64,000 nt of DNA, taken from Actinophytocola sp044466355. Lineage in GTDB: Bacteria > Actinomycetota > Actinomycetes > Mycobacteriales > Pseudonocardiaceae. Position numbers and translations under genes: made by a program. The notes under the pieces are model-generated. The model was not told the DNA's origin. It worked only from the letters and a program-made list of their open reading frames with translations, and did not search any database. The DNA lies in contig NZ_JBITMQ010000012.1 of NCBI RefSeq assembly GCF_044466355.1, positions 295,907 through 359,906 on the forward strand. The letters are read 5' to 3'. Shown here in pieces: positions 57,028-64,000 of this stretch (position 1 is the stretch's first letter; every line of letters begins with the position of its first letter).

Positions 57028-58119
57028 AGAGACCTCGTGCGCCGATCGGCGCTGTTGGTGCCGGTCGGCGCGCTGGTCGGCGCCGGCTGGCAGGTGCCCG
57101 CCGCGATCGGTGGCCGCCCCCAGGGAGAGCGGCTCGCCCGCATGCGGCGCTCGTCCCACTTCCGGGACGGCAGGTTCCACAACGACGTCGAGACGGTCAT
57201 GGCCGGGCCCCCGCCGTCGGCCGCGATGCGCGACCTCGTCCTCGGCAAGGAGGTCCGCCGCCCCCGGCAGCCCGTGCCGCTCGAGAGCGCCCCCGACTTC
57301 ACCGGTGTGGACGGCCTCCGCGTCTCCTGGCTCGGGCACGCCACCGTGCTGGTCGAGATCGAGGGCAAGCGCGTCCTTTTCGACCCGGTCTGGAGCGACC
57401 GGGTGTCGCCCTCCACGCTGCTCGGGCCCAAGCGCCTGCACCCGGTGCCGTGGGCGCTCGACGAGCTGCCGGACCTGGACGCCGTCGTGATCTCCCACGA
57501 CCACTACGACCACCTCGACATGATGACGATCCGGCGCCTCGCCGCCCGGCAGCCGTCGCTGAGGTTCATCGTCCCGCTCGGTGTCGGCGCGCACCTCGAG
57601 CGTTGGCGCGTGGCCCCGGCGAACATCGTCGAGCTGGACTGGGACGAGCGCACCACGCTCGGTCACGTCGAGGTCGTCGCCACCGCCGCGCAGCACTTCT
57701 CCGGCAGACTCCGCCCCGGCGGCAACGGCACACTGTGGGCGTCGTGGGTGCTCGCGGGCCGCGACCGCCGCGTCTTCTACACCGGCGACTCCGGATACTT
57801 CGACGGCTACCGCCGGATCGGTGACGAATACGGCCCGTTCGATGTCACGTTCATCCAGATCGGCGCCTACTCGCCGTACTGGCCGGACATCCACATGACA
57901 CCGGAAGAGGGAGTCGAGACTCACCGGGCAGTACGCGGAGAGTTGCTCGTCCCGGTGCACTGGGCCACGTTCAACCTGGCCATGCACTCGTGGTCCGAGC
58001 CGGTGGAGCGCCTGCTCAAGGCAGGAGACGACCTGCGGGTCGCGATCCCCAGGCCGGGTCAGGCACTGGACGTCGACGACGTGCCGTCACCGGACGGCTG
58101 GTGGCGCACCGTGGCGTGA
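57022..58119 (+). CDS. Metallo-beta-lactamase-fold hydrolase (NAPE-PLD/RomA-like)
   Basis: A 365-residue protein. A hydrophobic N-terminus (LLVPVGALVGAGWQVP) may be an anchor or uncleaved signal. The lactamase fold starts LRVSWLGHATVLVEIEGKRV, with metal ligands in SHDHYDHLD (His159, His161, Asp163, His164), AQHFSGR and YTGDSGYFDG. The late LVPVHWATFNLAMHSW supplies the last histidine. This matches the N-acyl-phosphatidylethanolamine phospholipase D-like branch. A lipid phosphodiester is a possible substrate. GTG 57022 is in the shared inverted repeat. Confidence 0.87.
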   Translation: MIRDLVRRSALLVPVGALVGAGWQVPAAIGGRPQGERLARMRRSSHFRDGRFHNDVETVMAGPPPSAAMRDLVLGKEVRRPRQPVPLESAPDFTGVDGLRVSWLGHATVLVEIEGKRVLFDPVWSDRVSPSTLLGPKRLHPVPWALDELPDLDAVVISHDHYDHLDMMTIRRLAARQPSLRFIVPLGVGAHLERWRVAPANIVELDWDERTTLGHVEVVATAAQHFSGRLRPGGNGTLWASWVLAGRDRRVFYTGDSGYFDGYRRIGDEYGPFDVTFIQIGAYSPYWPDIHMTPEEGVETHRAVRGELLVPVHWATFNLAMHSWSEPVERLLKAGDDLRVAIPRPGQALDVDDVPSPDGWWRTVA

Positions 58120-58136
58120 CAGGACCGCCTGAGCCG

Positions 58137-58418
58137 TCAGACGCAGACCCAGCAGTAGAGGCGGTCGCCCCGGGTGTTGGCGGTGCGGGCGAGTTCGGCG
58201 AGTTCGGTCAGGGCGGGGGCCAGGTCGGACGGGTCGGCGTGGCCGCCGAACTCCTCGGTTCGGGACCACGGCTACGCCACCTCGCGCAGGCGAGCGTCGT
58301 CCGCGGCGGACAGCGCGGCGAGCAACTCGCCGCTGACGGCGACGACCAGACGTTCGCCGTCGTCGGCCACGTTGCCTCGGCGGGACCGCCGACGACCACG
58401 CCCGCATTCTGGCAGGTC
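58137..58418 (-). pseudogene. Small hypothetical gene inactivated by a nonsense codon
   Basis: One minus-strand frame reads NVADDGERLVVAVSGELLAA, LSAADDARLREVA, a TAG stop (58272-58274), and then continues PWSRTEEFGGHADPSDLAPA and GDRLYCWVCV to a TGA at 58137. The continuation in the same frame with normal composition marks a single nonsense change, probably from a GAG or similar codon. I recall intact small actinobacterial proteins of this kind but know no function. No clear ATG precedes it; a GTG lies near 58377, so the 5' end may also be lost. This relic fills the 331-base gap between the hydrolase and the next gene. Confidence 0.65.
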
Positions 58419-58450
58419 CGGTGCTCAACAGGCATTGGCCGCCGAGGAGG

Positions 58451-59002
58451 TCAGGCGCTGGACGTCGACGTCGTGCCGTGCCGCCGCGCGAACAGCACGG
58501 TGCCGATGACGAGCAGCGGTGACACGAGCGCCACACCGCTGCTCGCCACGACCAGCACGGCGAGCCCGCCTTCGCGAACCGCGTCGTCGCCGAGCGCGCG
58601 GACGGGGATCGTGTCGCCGGGCTCGTCGTCGAACGCCAACTCGACCTCGCCGGTCTGGTCGCCCCAGCGGGCCACGCAGTCGGTGTTCTCGCAGCTCACG
58701 ACGTGTGCGTCGGTGGGAGTGCCGCGGACGTAGGTCCACGACTCCTCAAGGTAGGCGAACCCGAACACGACGGCCGTGATCAGCGCACCCACCCCGGCGT
58801 ACGCGGCGGTGACCAGGACGAGGCCGGGCCGGTGCTCGACGATCGCGTTCGCCACCGCGAGCACGACGAGCACCACCCCGGCCGCCACGGTCGCGAAGAC
58901 GAAGGCACGCCAGCCGGTGATGGCCCACCCGGTCGCCGCCAGGACGAACAGAAGTCCGAAAAGGACGGTCAACCAGGCGCGCGGCCCCCGGGGCTCACTC
59001 AC
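58451..59002 (-). CDS. DUF3592-like membrane protein
   Basis: A 183-residue protein with four hydrophobic segments: AWLTVLFGLLFVLAATGWAI, AFVFATVAAGVVLVVLAVA, LVTAAYAGVGALITAVVFG and a C-terminal VASSGVALVSPLLVIGTVL. Between the third and fourth is an outside domain with two cysteines (VVSCENTDCVARWGDQTG) and PGDTIPVRALGDD, reminiscent of DUF3592. The GTG start overlaps the DUF397 stop (GTGA), so it belongs to the helix-turn-helix/DUF397 operon. Function unknown. Confidence 0.7.
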   Translation of the reverse strand: MSEPRGPRAWLTVLFGLLFVLAATGWAITGWRAFVFATVAAGVVLVVLAVANAIVEHRPGLVLVTAAYAGVGALITAVVFGFAYLEESWTYVRGTPTDAHVVSCENTDCVARWGDQTGEVELAFDDEPGDTIPVRALGDDAVREGGLAVLVVASSGVALVSPLLVIGTVLFARRHGTTSTSSA

Positions 59003-59154
59003 AACCGGCCCGCCCTGATGGCACGCACCAGGCGACGGACGTCCCCGCGCAGGATCGCGGACGTGTTCTTCGAGTCACGCAACTCGGAGAGCGTGTTCCG
59101 AACCTCCACACAACTGCCAGTGTTTTCGCTGCGGCTCGACTTCCGCCAGTTCAT
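58999..59154 (-). CDS. DUF397 protein
   Basis: A 51-residue protein found by translating the gap: it begins NWRKSSRSENTGSCVEV and continues RNTLSELRDSKN, the DUF397 signature. It ends LVRAIRAGRL. The ATG overlaps the regulator stop as ATGA and its TGA overlaps the membrane protein start. In actinomycetes DUF397 genes almost always follow a helix-turn-helix/DUF5753 gene, and some pairs behave like regulator and antagonist, for example in the WhiJ-like systems. Here it is coupled on both sides. Confidence 0.88.
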   Translation of the reverse strand: MNWRKSSRSENTGSCVEVRNTLSELRDSKNTSAILRGDVRRLVRAIRAGRL

Positions 59155-60020
59155 TTTTTCTCCATTCTTCTTCTAACTTGGGAGATGAGGTTCGCGGAGG
59201 GCTCCGGCGCCAATGAAACAGCGAGGACCCGGTCGAGCGCTCGTCGATAGGCAGCCACGTCCTGCTCCTCATGAAGCATGAGTTCCGATCGGCGAGTGCC
59301 GACAAAGACGATAGAGGCGGACTTCGCCGCCGCACGCCTGCCGGAGGCAGGGCGGGAAGCATCGATGAGGATGAACGAGCCCTCCAGCCCTGGATGCCAG
59401 CCGCGATGATCGGGCACGATCCGCAGCTCAATGTTCGGGCGGGCAGCCATGTCAAGGAGATGATCGAGTTGTTCGACCATTGTGGCGCGACCACCGACGT
59501 CCTGATTGAGCGCGGCTTGGCCGACGAGAACCAGGAGTTCGGCGGGTTTGCGCTTGGTGATGGCGTCCGCCCTGCCGAGTCGTGATGTGACGCGTAGGGC
59601 GATTTCACCTTCGGGGACGCCCGCCGCAGTCATGATTCCGCGAATGTATCCGCTTGTTTGTAGAAGACCCGGAACCACGAGCGGGGCGACTTCGACGATT
59701 CTGGTCGCGCGCTGCTCCCAGTCGACCAGGGCGGCCATTTGCTGGCGTTGTTCGGGGAGGGTTATGGCGACCCACTGGGACTCGTTGGTCCCGTAGGCGA
59801 GGGTCATGATCTCGTCGTAGCGTTCGCCGTCGACCTCCAGCTTGGTGAGGATCTGGGCGACCTGTTCGGGCTTGGGGGTCCGGTCACCGGTCTCCCAGCG
59901 GGACACCACCCCGATATCCCTCTTGATCATCGCGGCCAGTTCGCGCAGGAGCAGTTCCTTGTCCTCGCGCGCCTGCCGGAGTGCCGCACCGAGGGCTTGT
60001 GCCTTCGGAGTCCGGGCCAT
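59151..60020 (-). CDS. Helix-turn-helix regulator with DUF5753 domain
   Basis: A 289-residue regulator. The XRE domain is at about 10-65 (LGAALRQAREDKELLLRELA, IGVVSRWETGDRTPKPEQVA) and the DUF5753 domain at 95-275 (VDWEQRATRIVEVAPLVVPG, LQTSGYIRGIM, LNQDVGGRATMVEQLDHLLD, PNIELRIVPDHRGWHPGLEG). This is the WhiJ-type architecture. It is divergent from the small gene 60178-60438 across a nested palindrome, which it probably binds. Codon use is less GC-biased than most of the window. Confidence 0.9.
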   Translation of the reverse strand: MARTPKAQALGAALRQAREDKELLLRELAAMIKRDIGVVSRWETGDRTPKPEQVAQILTKLEVDGERYDEIMTLAYGTNESQWVAITLPEQRQQMAALVDWEQRATRIVEVAPLVVPGLLQTSGYIRGIMTAAGVPEGEIALRVTSRLGRADAITKRKPAELLVLVGQAALNQDVGGRATMVEQLDHLLDMAARPNIELRIVPDHRGWHPGLEGSFILIDASRPASGRRAAAKSASIVFVGTRRSELMLHEEQDVAAYRRALDRVLAVSLAPEPSANLISQVRRRMEKK

Positions 60021-60068
60021 CGTGAATCTCCGTGGTTGTCGGCCGGTAACAGCATAGCGTCACCGGGC

Positions 60069-60121
60069 GTCGGCAAAAGTCACCCGTTGCGCGTACGCAA
60101 CCGGGTAGGCCTTTTGCCGAC
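60069..60121. promoter_or_regulatory. Nested palindromes between the regulator and the divergent small gene
   Basis: GTCGGCAAAAG (60069-60079) and CTTTTGCCGAC (60111-60121) are perfect 11-base inverted repeats. Between them GTTGCG (60086-60091) and CGCAAC (60096-60101) form a second pair around CGTA. ACCC and GGGT extend the inner pair with one extra base. The position 50 bases from each start makes this the likely operator of the helix-turn-helix protein, controlling both directions. Confidence 0.6.
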
Positions 60122-60177
60122 TTGTCCATAGCCTGCCAATGCGACAAGGCAAAGCTACCAGCGGAAAGGATGTCGTG

Positions 60178-60438
60178 ATGGCACATGACCTGGCCATGAG
60201 CACGTGGATGGACCTTAGCGGAGGCACTCCGCTGAGCTACAGCGTGAGCGGCAGCGACGTCGCGCACGTGATGATCGGCAGCGGGAACACCATCTGCGAG
60301 CTGGTGTTCGACTCACTCGCGATGCGGGCGATGGCGGAGCTGTCCATCGCGGTCGTGACCGAGATGGACGCCCGCTACCAACAGGAAACGGCGGCCGGGC
60401 ACGTCGCGCCCGGCCGCCATCATCTGAACGCGTCCTAG
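60178..60438 (+). CDS. Small hypothetical protein divergent from the WhiJ-like regulator
   Basis: An 86-residue protein starting at ATG 60178 with GGAAAGGA seven bases upstream. It reads MSTWMDLSGGTPLSYSVSGS, then DVAHVMIGSGNTICELVFDS and LAMRAMAELSIAVVTEMDAR. The central part resembles small proteins found beside helix-turn-helix/DUF397 pairs in other actinomycetes, but no function is known to me. Its TAG shares CTAG with the stop of the convergent ABC permease gene. Confidence 0.65.
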   Translation: MAHDLAMSTWMDLSGGTPLSYSVSGSDVAHVMIGSGNTICELVFDSLAMRAMAELSIAVVTEMDARYQQETAAGHVAPGRHHLNAS

Positions 60439-61151
60439 TTGGCCTCTCCCGTCAGCGCGAACGAGCGCAGGCGTTGGGTCGCGCCCACGGTCCCCACCGC
60501 GATGAAGATCACCGACATGATCAACGCCGTGCCGATCGACACCGACGCGTCGATGAGCTGGGTGTTCCCGATGGAGTCGGCGATGGCCGTCGCGTGCTGG
60601 CGGACACTGAAGACCCGGGCACCGCTGACGTAGCTGACCAGGATGTTCTCCCACAGCACGATGTACACGAGACCGACCGCGACCGGGCGCTTCGTCATCA
60701 CCGAGAGCGCCAGGAACAACGCGCTGTAGGCGAGTCCGCCGATCGCGGCGCCGATCACCAGGCCGACCGCCAGCTTGCCGGAGCCCGCGATCAACGCGGC
60801 CGCCGCCAGCGGCACGCCCGTCGCGACGGTGGTCACCAGCCACGCCACGGCCAGTTTGGACAGCACGATCTCGCTGCGCGGCAACGGTTTCGTGAGCAGG
60901 TGCGTGATCGTGCCGTCGTCGATCTCCAGGCCGAGCGCGCTGCTGCCGACGATCAACGCCGTCAGCGGCAGGATGACGCTGATGCCCAGCGACGAGAACA
61001 CCACCGGTCCCCACTCGGCGTCGGTGACGCCGCCGGCGTTCACACCGATGAGCGTGAGTCCGATGAGGATCACCGGCATCGGGAGGAGCATCAGCACGCG
61101 CTTGCGGCCAAGCATGGCCCGCGCCGTGAGGCTCATGATCGTCAGGTTCAT
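60435..61151 (-). CDS. ABC-2 type transporter permease
   Basis: A 238-residue membrane protein with six hydrophobic segments: VLMLLPMPVILIGLTLIGVN, ISVILPLTALIVGSSALGL, VAWLVTTVATGVPLAAAALI, LALSVMTKRPVAVGLVYIVL and others. Between the second and third is the ABC-2 cytoplasmic stretch EIDDGTITHLLTKPLPRSEI. ATG 61151 overlaps the ATPase stop. It is the last of four genes forming two exporter pairs. Confidence 0.85.
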   Translation of the reverse strand: MNLTIMSLTARAMLGRKRVLMLLPMPVILIGLTLIGVNAGGVTDAEWGPVVFSSLGISVILPLTALIVGSSALGLEIDDGTITHLLTKPLPRSEIVLSKLAVAWLVTTVATGVPLAAAALIAGSGKLAVGLVIGAAIGGLAYSALFLALSVMTKRPVAVGLVYIVLWENILVSYVSGARVFSVRQHATAIADSIGNTQLIDASVSIGTALIMSVIFIAVGTVGATQRLRSFALTGEAN

Positions 61152-62059
61152 GTCGCCACCAGGTAGGAGAAGACTTTCTCGAGGGACTCGTCCGAGGGGA
61201 TGAGCTGCGTGATGCGGATCTTGTGCTCGCGGGCCAGCTTGGCGAGCGCACGGGTGAACGTGCCGTAGTCGTTGGCCTGCACCAGAACGCCCGTCGGCTC
61301 CAGGCTCACACCGGACACCGACTTCTGTCCCATGAGGACCGTCGCCAGTAGACGGTCGTCGGACGAGGTGACCGTGAACTGGTGCGGGCGGTTGGTCATC
61401 AGGCGGCGGATGTGCCGGTAGTCGCCGGACGCGGCGAGACGGCCCGCGACGATGACCTGGACCGTACCTGACAGCTGTTCGACCTCTTCGAGGATGTGCG
61501 AGCTGAACAGAATGGTCCGGCCCTCGGCCGCCATGCGGTTCAGCAACTCCATCATGTGGAGGCGTTGACGCGGGTCCATGCCGTTGAACGGCTCGTCCAG
61601 CAGCAGCACCCCGGGGTCGTGCACCAGCGCCGCCGCGACCCGGCTGCGCTGCCGCATGCCCTTCGAGTACGTCGAGATGCGGCGGTTCTGCGCATCCTCC
61701 AACTCGACGATGGAGAGCGCTCTCCGAGCCGCCTCCTCCGGGTTCGGCAGCTTGTGCAGCTTCGCGCTGGCCAGCACGAACTCCCAGGCCGTGAGGAACC
61801 CGGGAACGCTCTCCCGCTCGGTGACGAGGCCGAGAGAGCGGTACATCTCCGGGTTGCGCCACGCTGGCTGGCCGCCGACCGTGACCTCACCCTGCGACGG
61901 GGCCATCAGCCCGGCCATCAGGTGCAGGACCGTGGTCTTGCCCGCCCCGTTCGGGCCGAGCAGGCCGGTGAGGCCGGGGCCGATGGTCAGGGTGACGTCG
62001 TTGACCGCGACGACGTTGCCGTACCAGCGGGAGACGCCGTTGAGTTCGATGTCGGTCAC
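61148..62059 (-). CDS. ABC exporter ATP-binding protein
   Basis: A 303-residue single ATPase: Walker A GLLGPNGAGKTT, signature YSKGMRQRSRVAAAL, Walker B GVLLLDEPFNGMD, switch His in LFSSHILEEVEQL. The C-terminal 90 residues are the extension usual for ABC-2 partners. It overlaps the genes on both sides by four bases and drives the permease encoded after it. Confidence 0.9.
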   Translation of the reverse strand: MTDIELNGVSRWYGNVVAVNDVTLTIGPGLTGLLGPNGAGKTTVLHLMAGLMAPSQGEVTVGGQPAWRNPEMYRSLGLVTERESVPGFLTAWEFVLASAKLHKLPNPEEAARRALSIVELEDAQNRRISTYSKGMRQRSRVAAALVHDPGVLLLDEPFNGMDPRQRLHMMELLNRMAAEGRTILFSSHILEEVEQLSGTVQVIVAGRLAASGDYRHIRRLMTNRPHQFTVTSSDDRLLATVLMGQKSVSGVSLEPTGVLVQANDYGTFTRALAKLAREHKIRITQLIPSDESLEKVFSYLVAT

Positions 62060-62916
62060 GACTTCACCTTCTTGTAGCGCAGCACCAGCAGGAACGTGCC
62101 CAGCGCGGTCAGTGCCGCGGCGACCAGGGCGTACACGGCGCCGTAGTCACCGGTCTGGACGAGGCCGATGCCAGGACCGAACAGCCACTGGTCGACACCG
62201 TTGAGCAGGCTCGACGGGTCGAGCAGTCCGCCGAGGTACTCCAGCGAGCCGTTGCCGAACGCCTGCAGCGCACCCGAGATCGGGGCCGTGAGCAGGAACA
62301 ACGCGATGATCATGCCGGAGGCGAAGACGCGGCGGCCGGTCAGCGACGCGAGCGGCAGGCCGAGTGCCGACAGCAGCGCGGCGTGGATCGCGGCGGCGAT
62401 GAGGCCCTGGGCGAAGCCGCCCAGTTCGTCGAAGACGCCGCCGATGCCCGAGTCGGTGTTGAACGCCATGCCGAGGAACATGATCAGCATCGGGATGGCG
62501 AACAGCAGGAACGTCGCCGTGGCGAGGGAAGCGAGCTTCGTGAGCGCGTAGTCGCTCTTGCGCAGCGGGCGGGAGAGGTAGAGCTGCAACAGGTTGCTGC
62601 GCAGGTCCACCGACACCAGTTCGGGCGCGACGACCGCGACGAACACGGTCGCGGCGTAGGTGAACGTGGACGCGATGCCCACGTAGTCGATCACCTGCGT
62701 CGGCAGCTGCGTGTTGACGACGACCAGGATCAGCGACGCCAGGCTCGCGAACGCCAGAACGGCCATCGGGAGCACCTTCGCCCACGGGCTGCGGCCGAGA
62801 CCGTAGGCGGAGCGGACGCCGTGGACGTACAGCGAGCGCGCCGCGTAGCCGCGGCCAAGGCGCGGGCCTTCGTAGCGCTGGTAGCCGATGTCGTGGATGA
62901 CGCCGGTGTCAGGCAT
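62056..62916 (-). CDS. ABC-2 type transporter permease
   Basis: A 286-residue membrane protein with six hydrophobic segments. It has a cytoplasmic N-terminus beginning IHDIGYQRYEGPRLGRGYAA and the loop DLRSNLLQLYLSRPLRKSDY, typical of ABC-2 permeases. Segments include VLPMAVLAFASLASLILVVV and GMIIALFLLTAPISGALQAF. It overlaps the downstream ATPase by ATGA and the upstream one by eight bases. Confidence 0.85.
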   Translation of the reverse strand: MPDTGVIHDIGYQRYEGPRLGRGYAARSLYVHGVRSAYGLGRSPWAKVLPMAVLAFASLASLILVVVNTQLPTQVIDYVGIASTFTYAATVFVAVVAPELVSVDLRSNLLQLYLSRPLRKSDYALTKLASLATATFLLFAIPMLIMFLGMAFNTDSGIGGVFDELGGFAQGLIAAAIHAALLSALGLPLASLTGRRVFASGMIIALFLLTAPISGALQAFGNGSLEYLGGLLDPSSLLNGVDQWLFGPGIGLVQTGDYGAVYALVAAALTALGTFLLVLRYKKVKS

Positions 62917-63817
62917 TGGCCACCTCCCGGAACAGGTCGGCGACCTGGTGGCGCTGACGTTCGATGCGGTGCAGGGGCAGGTCGAGGTCGGCGATGGCGT
63001 CGCGGATGCGGTCGTACACGTCGTCGTCCTCGAAGCGGACGTACAGGACGCGGTTGTCCGTGCGCACCTCCATGCCCTGGCTCACGAGCAGCCGCGCGAG
63101 CGCGTCCGCGTCCTCGTCGACCTCGACCATGAGCAGGTCGCGTGCCTGCGTCATCGAGTCGAGCGTGGCCGAACGGAGCAGGCGGCCCGCGTCGATGGCG
63201 ACGAGCGACGTGCAGATGCGCTCGATCTCGCCGAGGAGGTGCGAGCAGACGACGACCGAGATGCCGAAGTCGGTGCCGATGCGGTGGACGAGGTCCAGCA
63301 TCGCGCGGCGGCCGGCGGGGTCGAGGCCGTTGGTCGGTTCGTCGAGCAGCAGCAGCTCCGGGTCGTGCACGAGCGCCTGCGCGAGCTTGACGCGCTGCTT
63401 CATGCCGGTGGAGTAGCCGCCGATGCGGCGGTAGCGCTCCTCGTAGAGACCGACGTGGCGCAGGGTCTCGGAGGCTCTCTCGCGGGCCATCGCCTTGGGC
63501 AGGCCGCTGACGCGCGCCATGTGCGTGACGAACTCGGCCGCGATCATGTCGGGTGGCAGGCAGTCGTGTTCGGGCATGTAGCCGACACGGGCGCGGACCC
63601 GGTCGCCGTCGGCGACGGGGTCGAGGCCGAGCACCCGAATCTGCCCGGCGGTCGGTTCGAGTAGCCCCAGTGCGAGCTTGATGAGGGTGCTCTTGCCCGC
63701 GCCGTTGACCCCGACCAGCCCCACCACCCCGGGCTCGATCGCGACGGTGAGATCCGCGAGCGCGGTCACCTTGTTGTCGTAGCGCTTCTGCAGCGCGGTG
63801 GTCTCGATAAGTGGCAC
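62909..63817 (-). CDS. ABC exporter ATP-binding protein
   Basis: A 302-residue ATPase, first gene of the exporter operon. Walker A GVNGAGKST, signature YSTGMKQRVKLAQAL, Walker B LLLLDEPTNGLD, switch His in VCSHLLGEIERI. The sequence is similar in layout to the second ATPase at 61148-62059, so the operon probably arose by duplication of an ATPase-permease pair. The exported compound is unknown; no regulator or resistance gene is adjacent. Confidence 0.9.
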   Translation of the reverse strand: MPLIETTALQKRYDNKVTALADLTVAIEPGVVGLVGVNGAGKSTLIKLALGLLEPTAGQIRVLGLDPVADGDRVRARVGYMPEHDCLPPDMIAAEFVTHMARVSGLPKAMARERASETLRHVGLYEERYRRIGGYSTGMKQRVKLAQALVHDPELLLLDEPTNGLDPAGRRAMLDLVHRIGTDFGISVVVCSHLLGEIERICTSLVAIDAGRLLRSATLDSMTQARDLLMVEVDEDADALARLLVSQGMEVRTDNRVLYVRFEDDDVYDRIRDAIADLDLPLHRIERQRHQVADLFREVANA

Positions 63818-63894
63818 GCACTAAAAGTATTGCCCCCGACAACCCCAACACATCCGGCCCAAACCCTGACCCAACCCTGAAGTTCCCCCCACCC

Positions 63895-63906
63895 GCGAGT
63901 CGCGCG
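63895..63906 (+). repeat. Single core of the GCGAGTCGCGCG repeat
   Basis: GCGAGTCGCGCG, the core of the 22-base unit seen at 31720-31807 and 33187, occurs once here in the intergenic region upstream of the ABC exporter operon. It directly precedes the probable insertion-sequence end. The rest of the repeat may have been cut off by that insertion. Confidence 0.5.
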
Positions 63907-63942
63907 GGCCTATCCCATGATCGGTGTTTCCGGCGTTGTTGA

Positions 63943-64000
63943 TCAGTAGGTCTCGGCTCCCGGCCAGCGGTCACCGAAGGTGATGGCGAAGGCGTTGATC
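63943..64000 (-). mobile_element. Probable transposase C-terminal fragment (IS256/Mutator-like)
   Basis: The last 19 codons of a minus-strand frame read INAFAITFGDRWPGAETY and stop at 63943. I recognise this as the tail of an actinobacterial transposase, most likely of the IS256/Mutator type, but 18 residues are weak evidence. The 36 bases between the stop and the GCGAGTCGCGCG core (CCTATCCCATGATCGG region, 63909-63924) may hold the terminal repeat of the element. The gene continues beyond the window. Confidence 0.45.

Overview
The window is about 70% GC, with many GTG/TTG starts and 1-8 base start/stop overlaps. It carries an incomplete conservon (35641-38893), a helix-turn-helix/DUF397 pair (58999-60020) and several GntR, PadR, MerR and NarL-type regulators. 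Together these point to a filamentous actinomycete, most likely of the Pseudonocardiaceae (Lentzea or Saccharothrix-like); the genus is an inference. No rRNA, tRNA or CRISPR array was seen. One run of 10 Ns (33292-33301) marks an assembly gap.

Layout. 1-2165: tail of a sugar permease and a GH36 alpha-galactosidase. 2200-4516: Ser/Thr kinase with an extracellular sensor, and a GNAT. 4541-9895 (minus): a five-gene CoA-dependent acid degradation operon. 10051-13688: a fumarylacetoacetase-family hydrolase followed by LutABC. 14783-23155: L-fuconate dehydratase, SDR dehydrogenase, a sugar ABC importer, a GntR regulator, a mutarotase, an aldo/keto reductase and an amidohydrolase. Read together, 10051-23155 encodes a complete oxidative L-fucose pathway to pyruvate and L-lactate, plus the enzyme that oxidises the L-lactate. 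23152-26256: an unusual island of a nucleotidyl-cyclase-like protein, a helix-turn-helix protein with an unassigned C-terminal domain, and a glycosyltransferase-like protein, with shared CTTCAG/CTGAAG sites. 26242-31662: GNAT, NDH-2, quinone oxidoreductase, DUF2306 protein and a two-component system. 31720-33405: two copies of a 22-bp-unit hairpin repeat flank a PadR/membrane-protein pair. 33406-35392: acetate-type symporter and DUF485 partner. 35641-39768: conservon lacking its GTPase, a YunG-like protein and a decayed serine protease.

39765-50739 (minus) is one 11-kb run of ten genes. It holds an L-rhamnose ABC importer, L-rhamnose mutarotase and isomerase, a secreted BNR_4 protein, an arabinose/fucose-isomerase-like protein, a nucleoside hydrolase and a LanC-like protein with a CCG zinc motif. 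Two LacI-type operators sit in front of it. 50866-53004: P450, methyltransferase, MerR. 53001-53177: a MITE-like element with 19-bp perfect terminal repeats. 53174-58119: small enzymes, a malonyl-CoA-ligase-like enzyme, DoxX, GNAT and a metallo-beta-lactamase-fold hydrolase. 58137-60438: a nonsense-mutated relic, a membrane protein, and the DUF397/helix-turn-helix unit with its divergent small gene. 60435-63817 (minus): two ABC-2 exporters in one operon. The window ends in a probable transposase tail.

The unifying theme is use of plant or algal deoxy-sugars (fucose, rhamnose) and galactosides. Each cluster has its own importer and recognisable operator-like palindromes.
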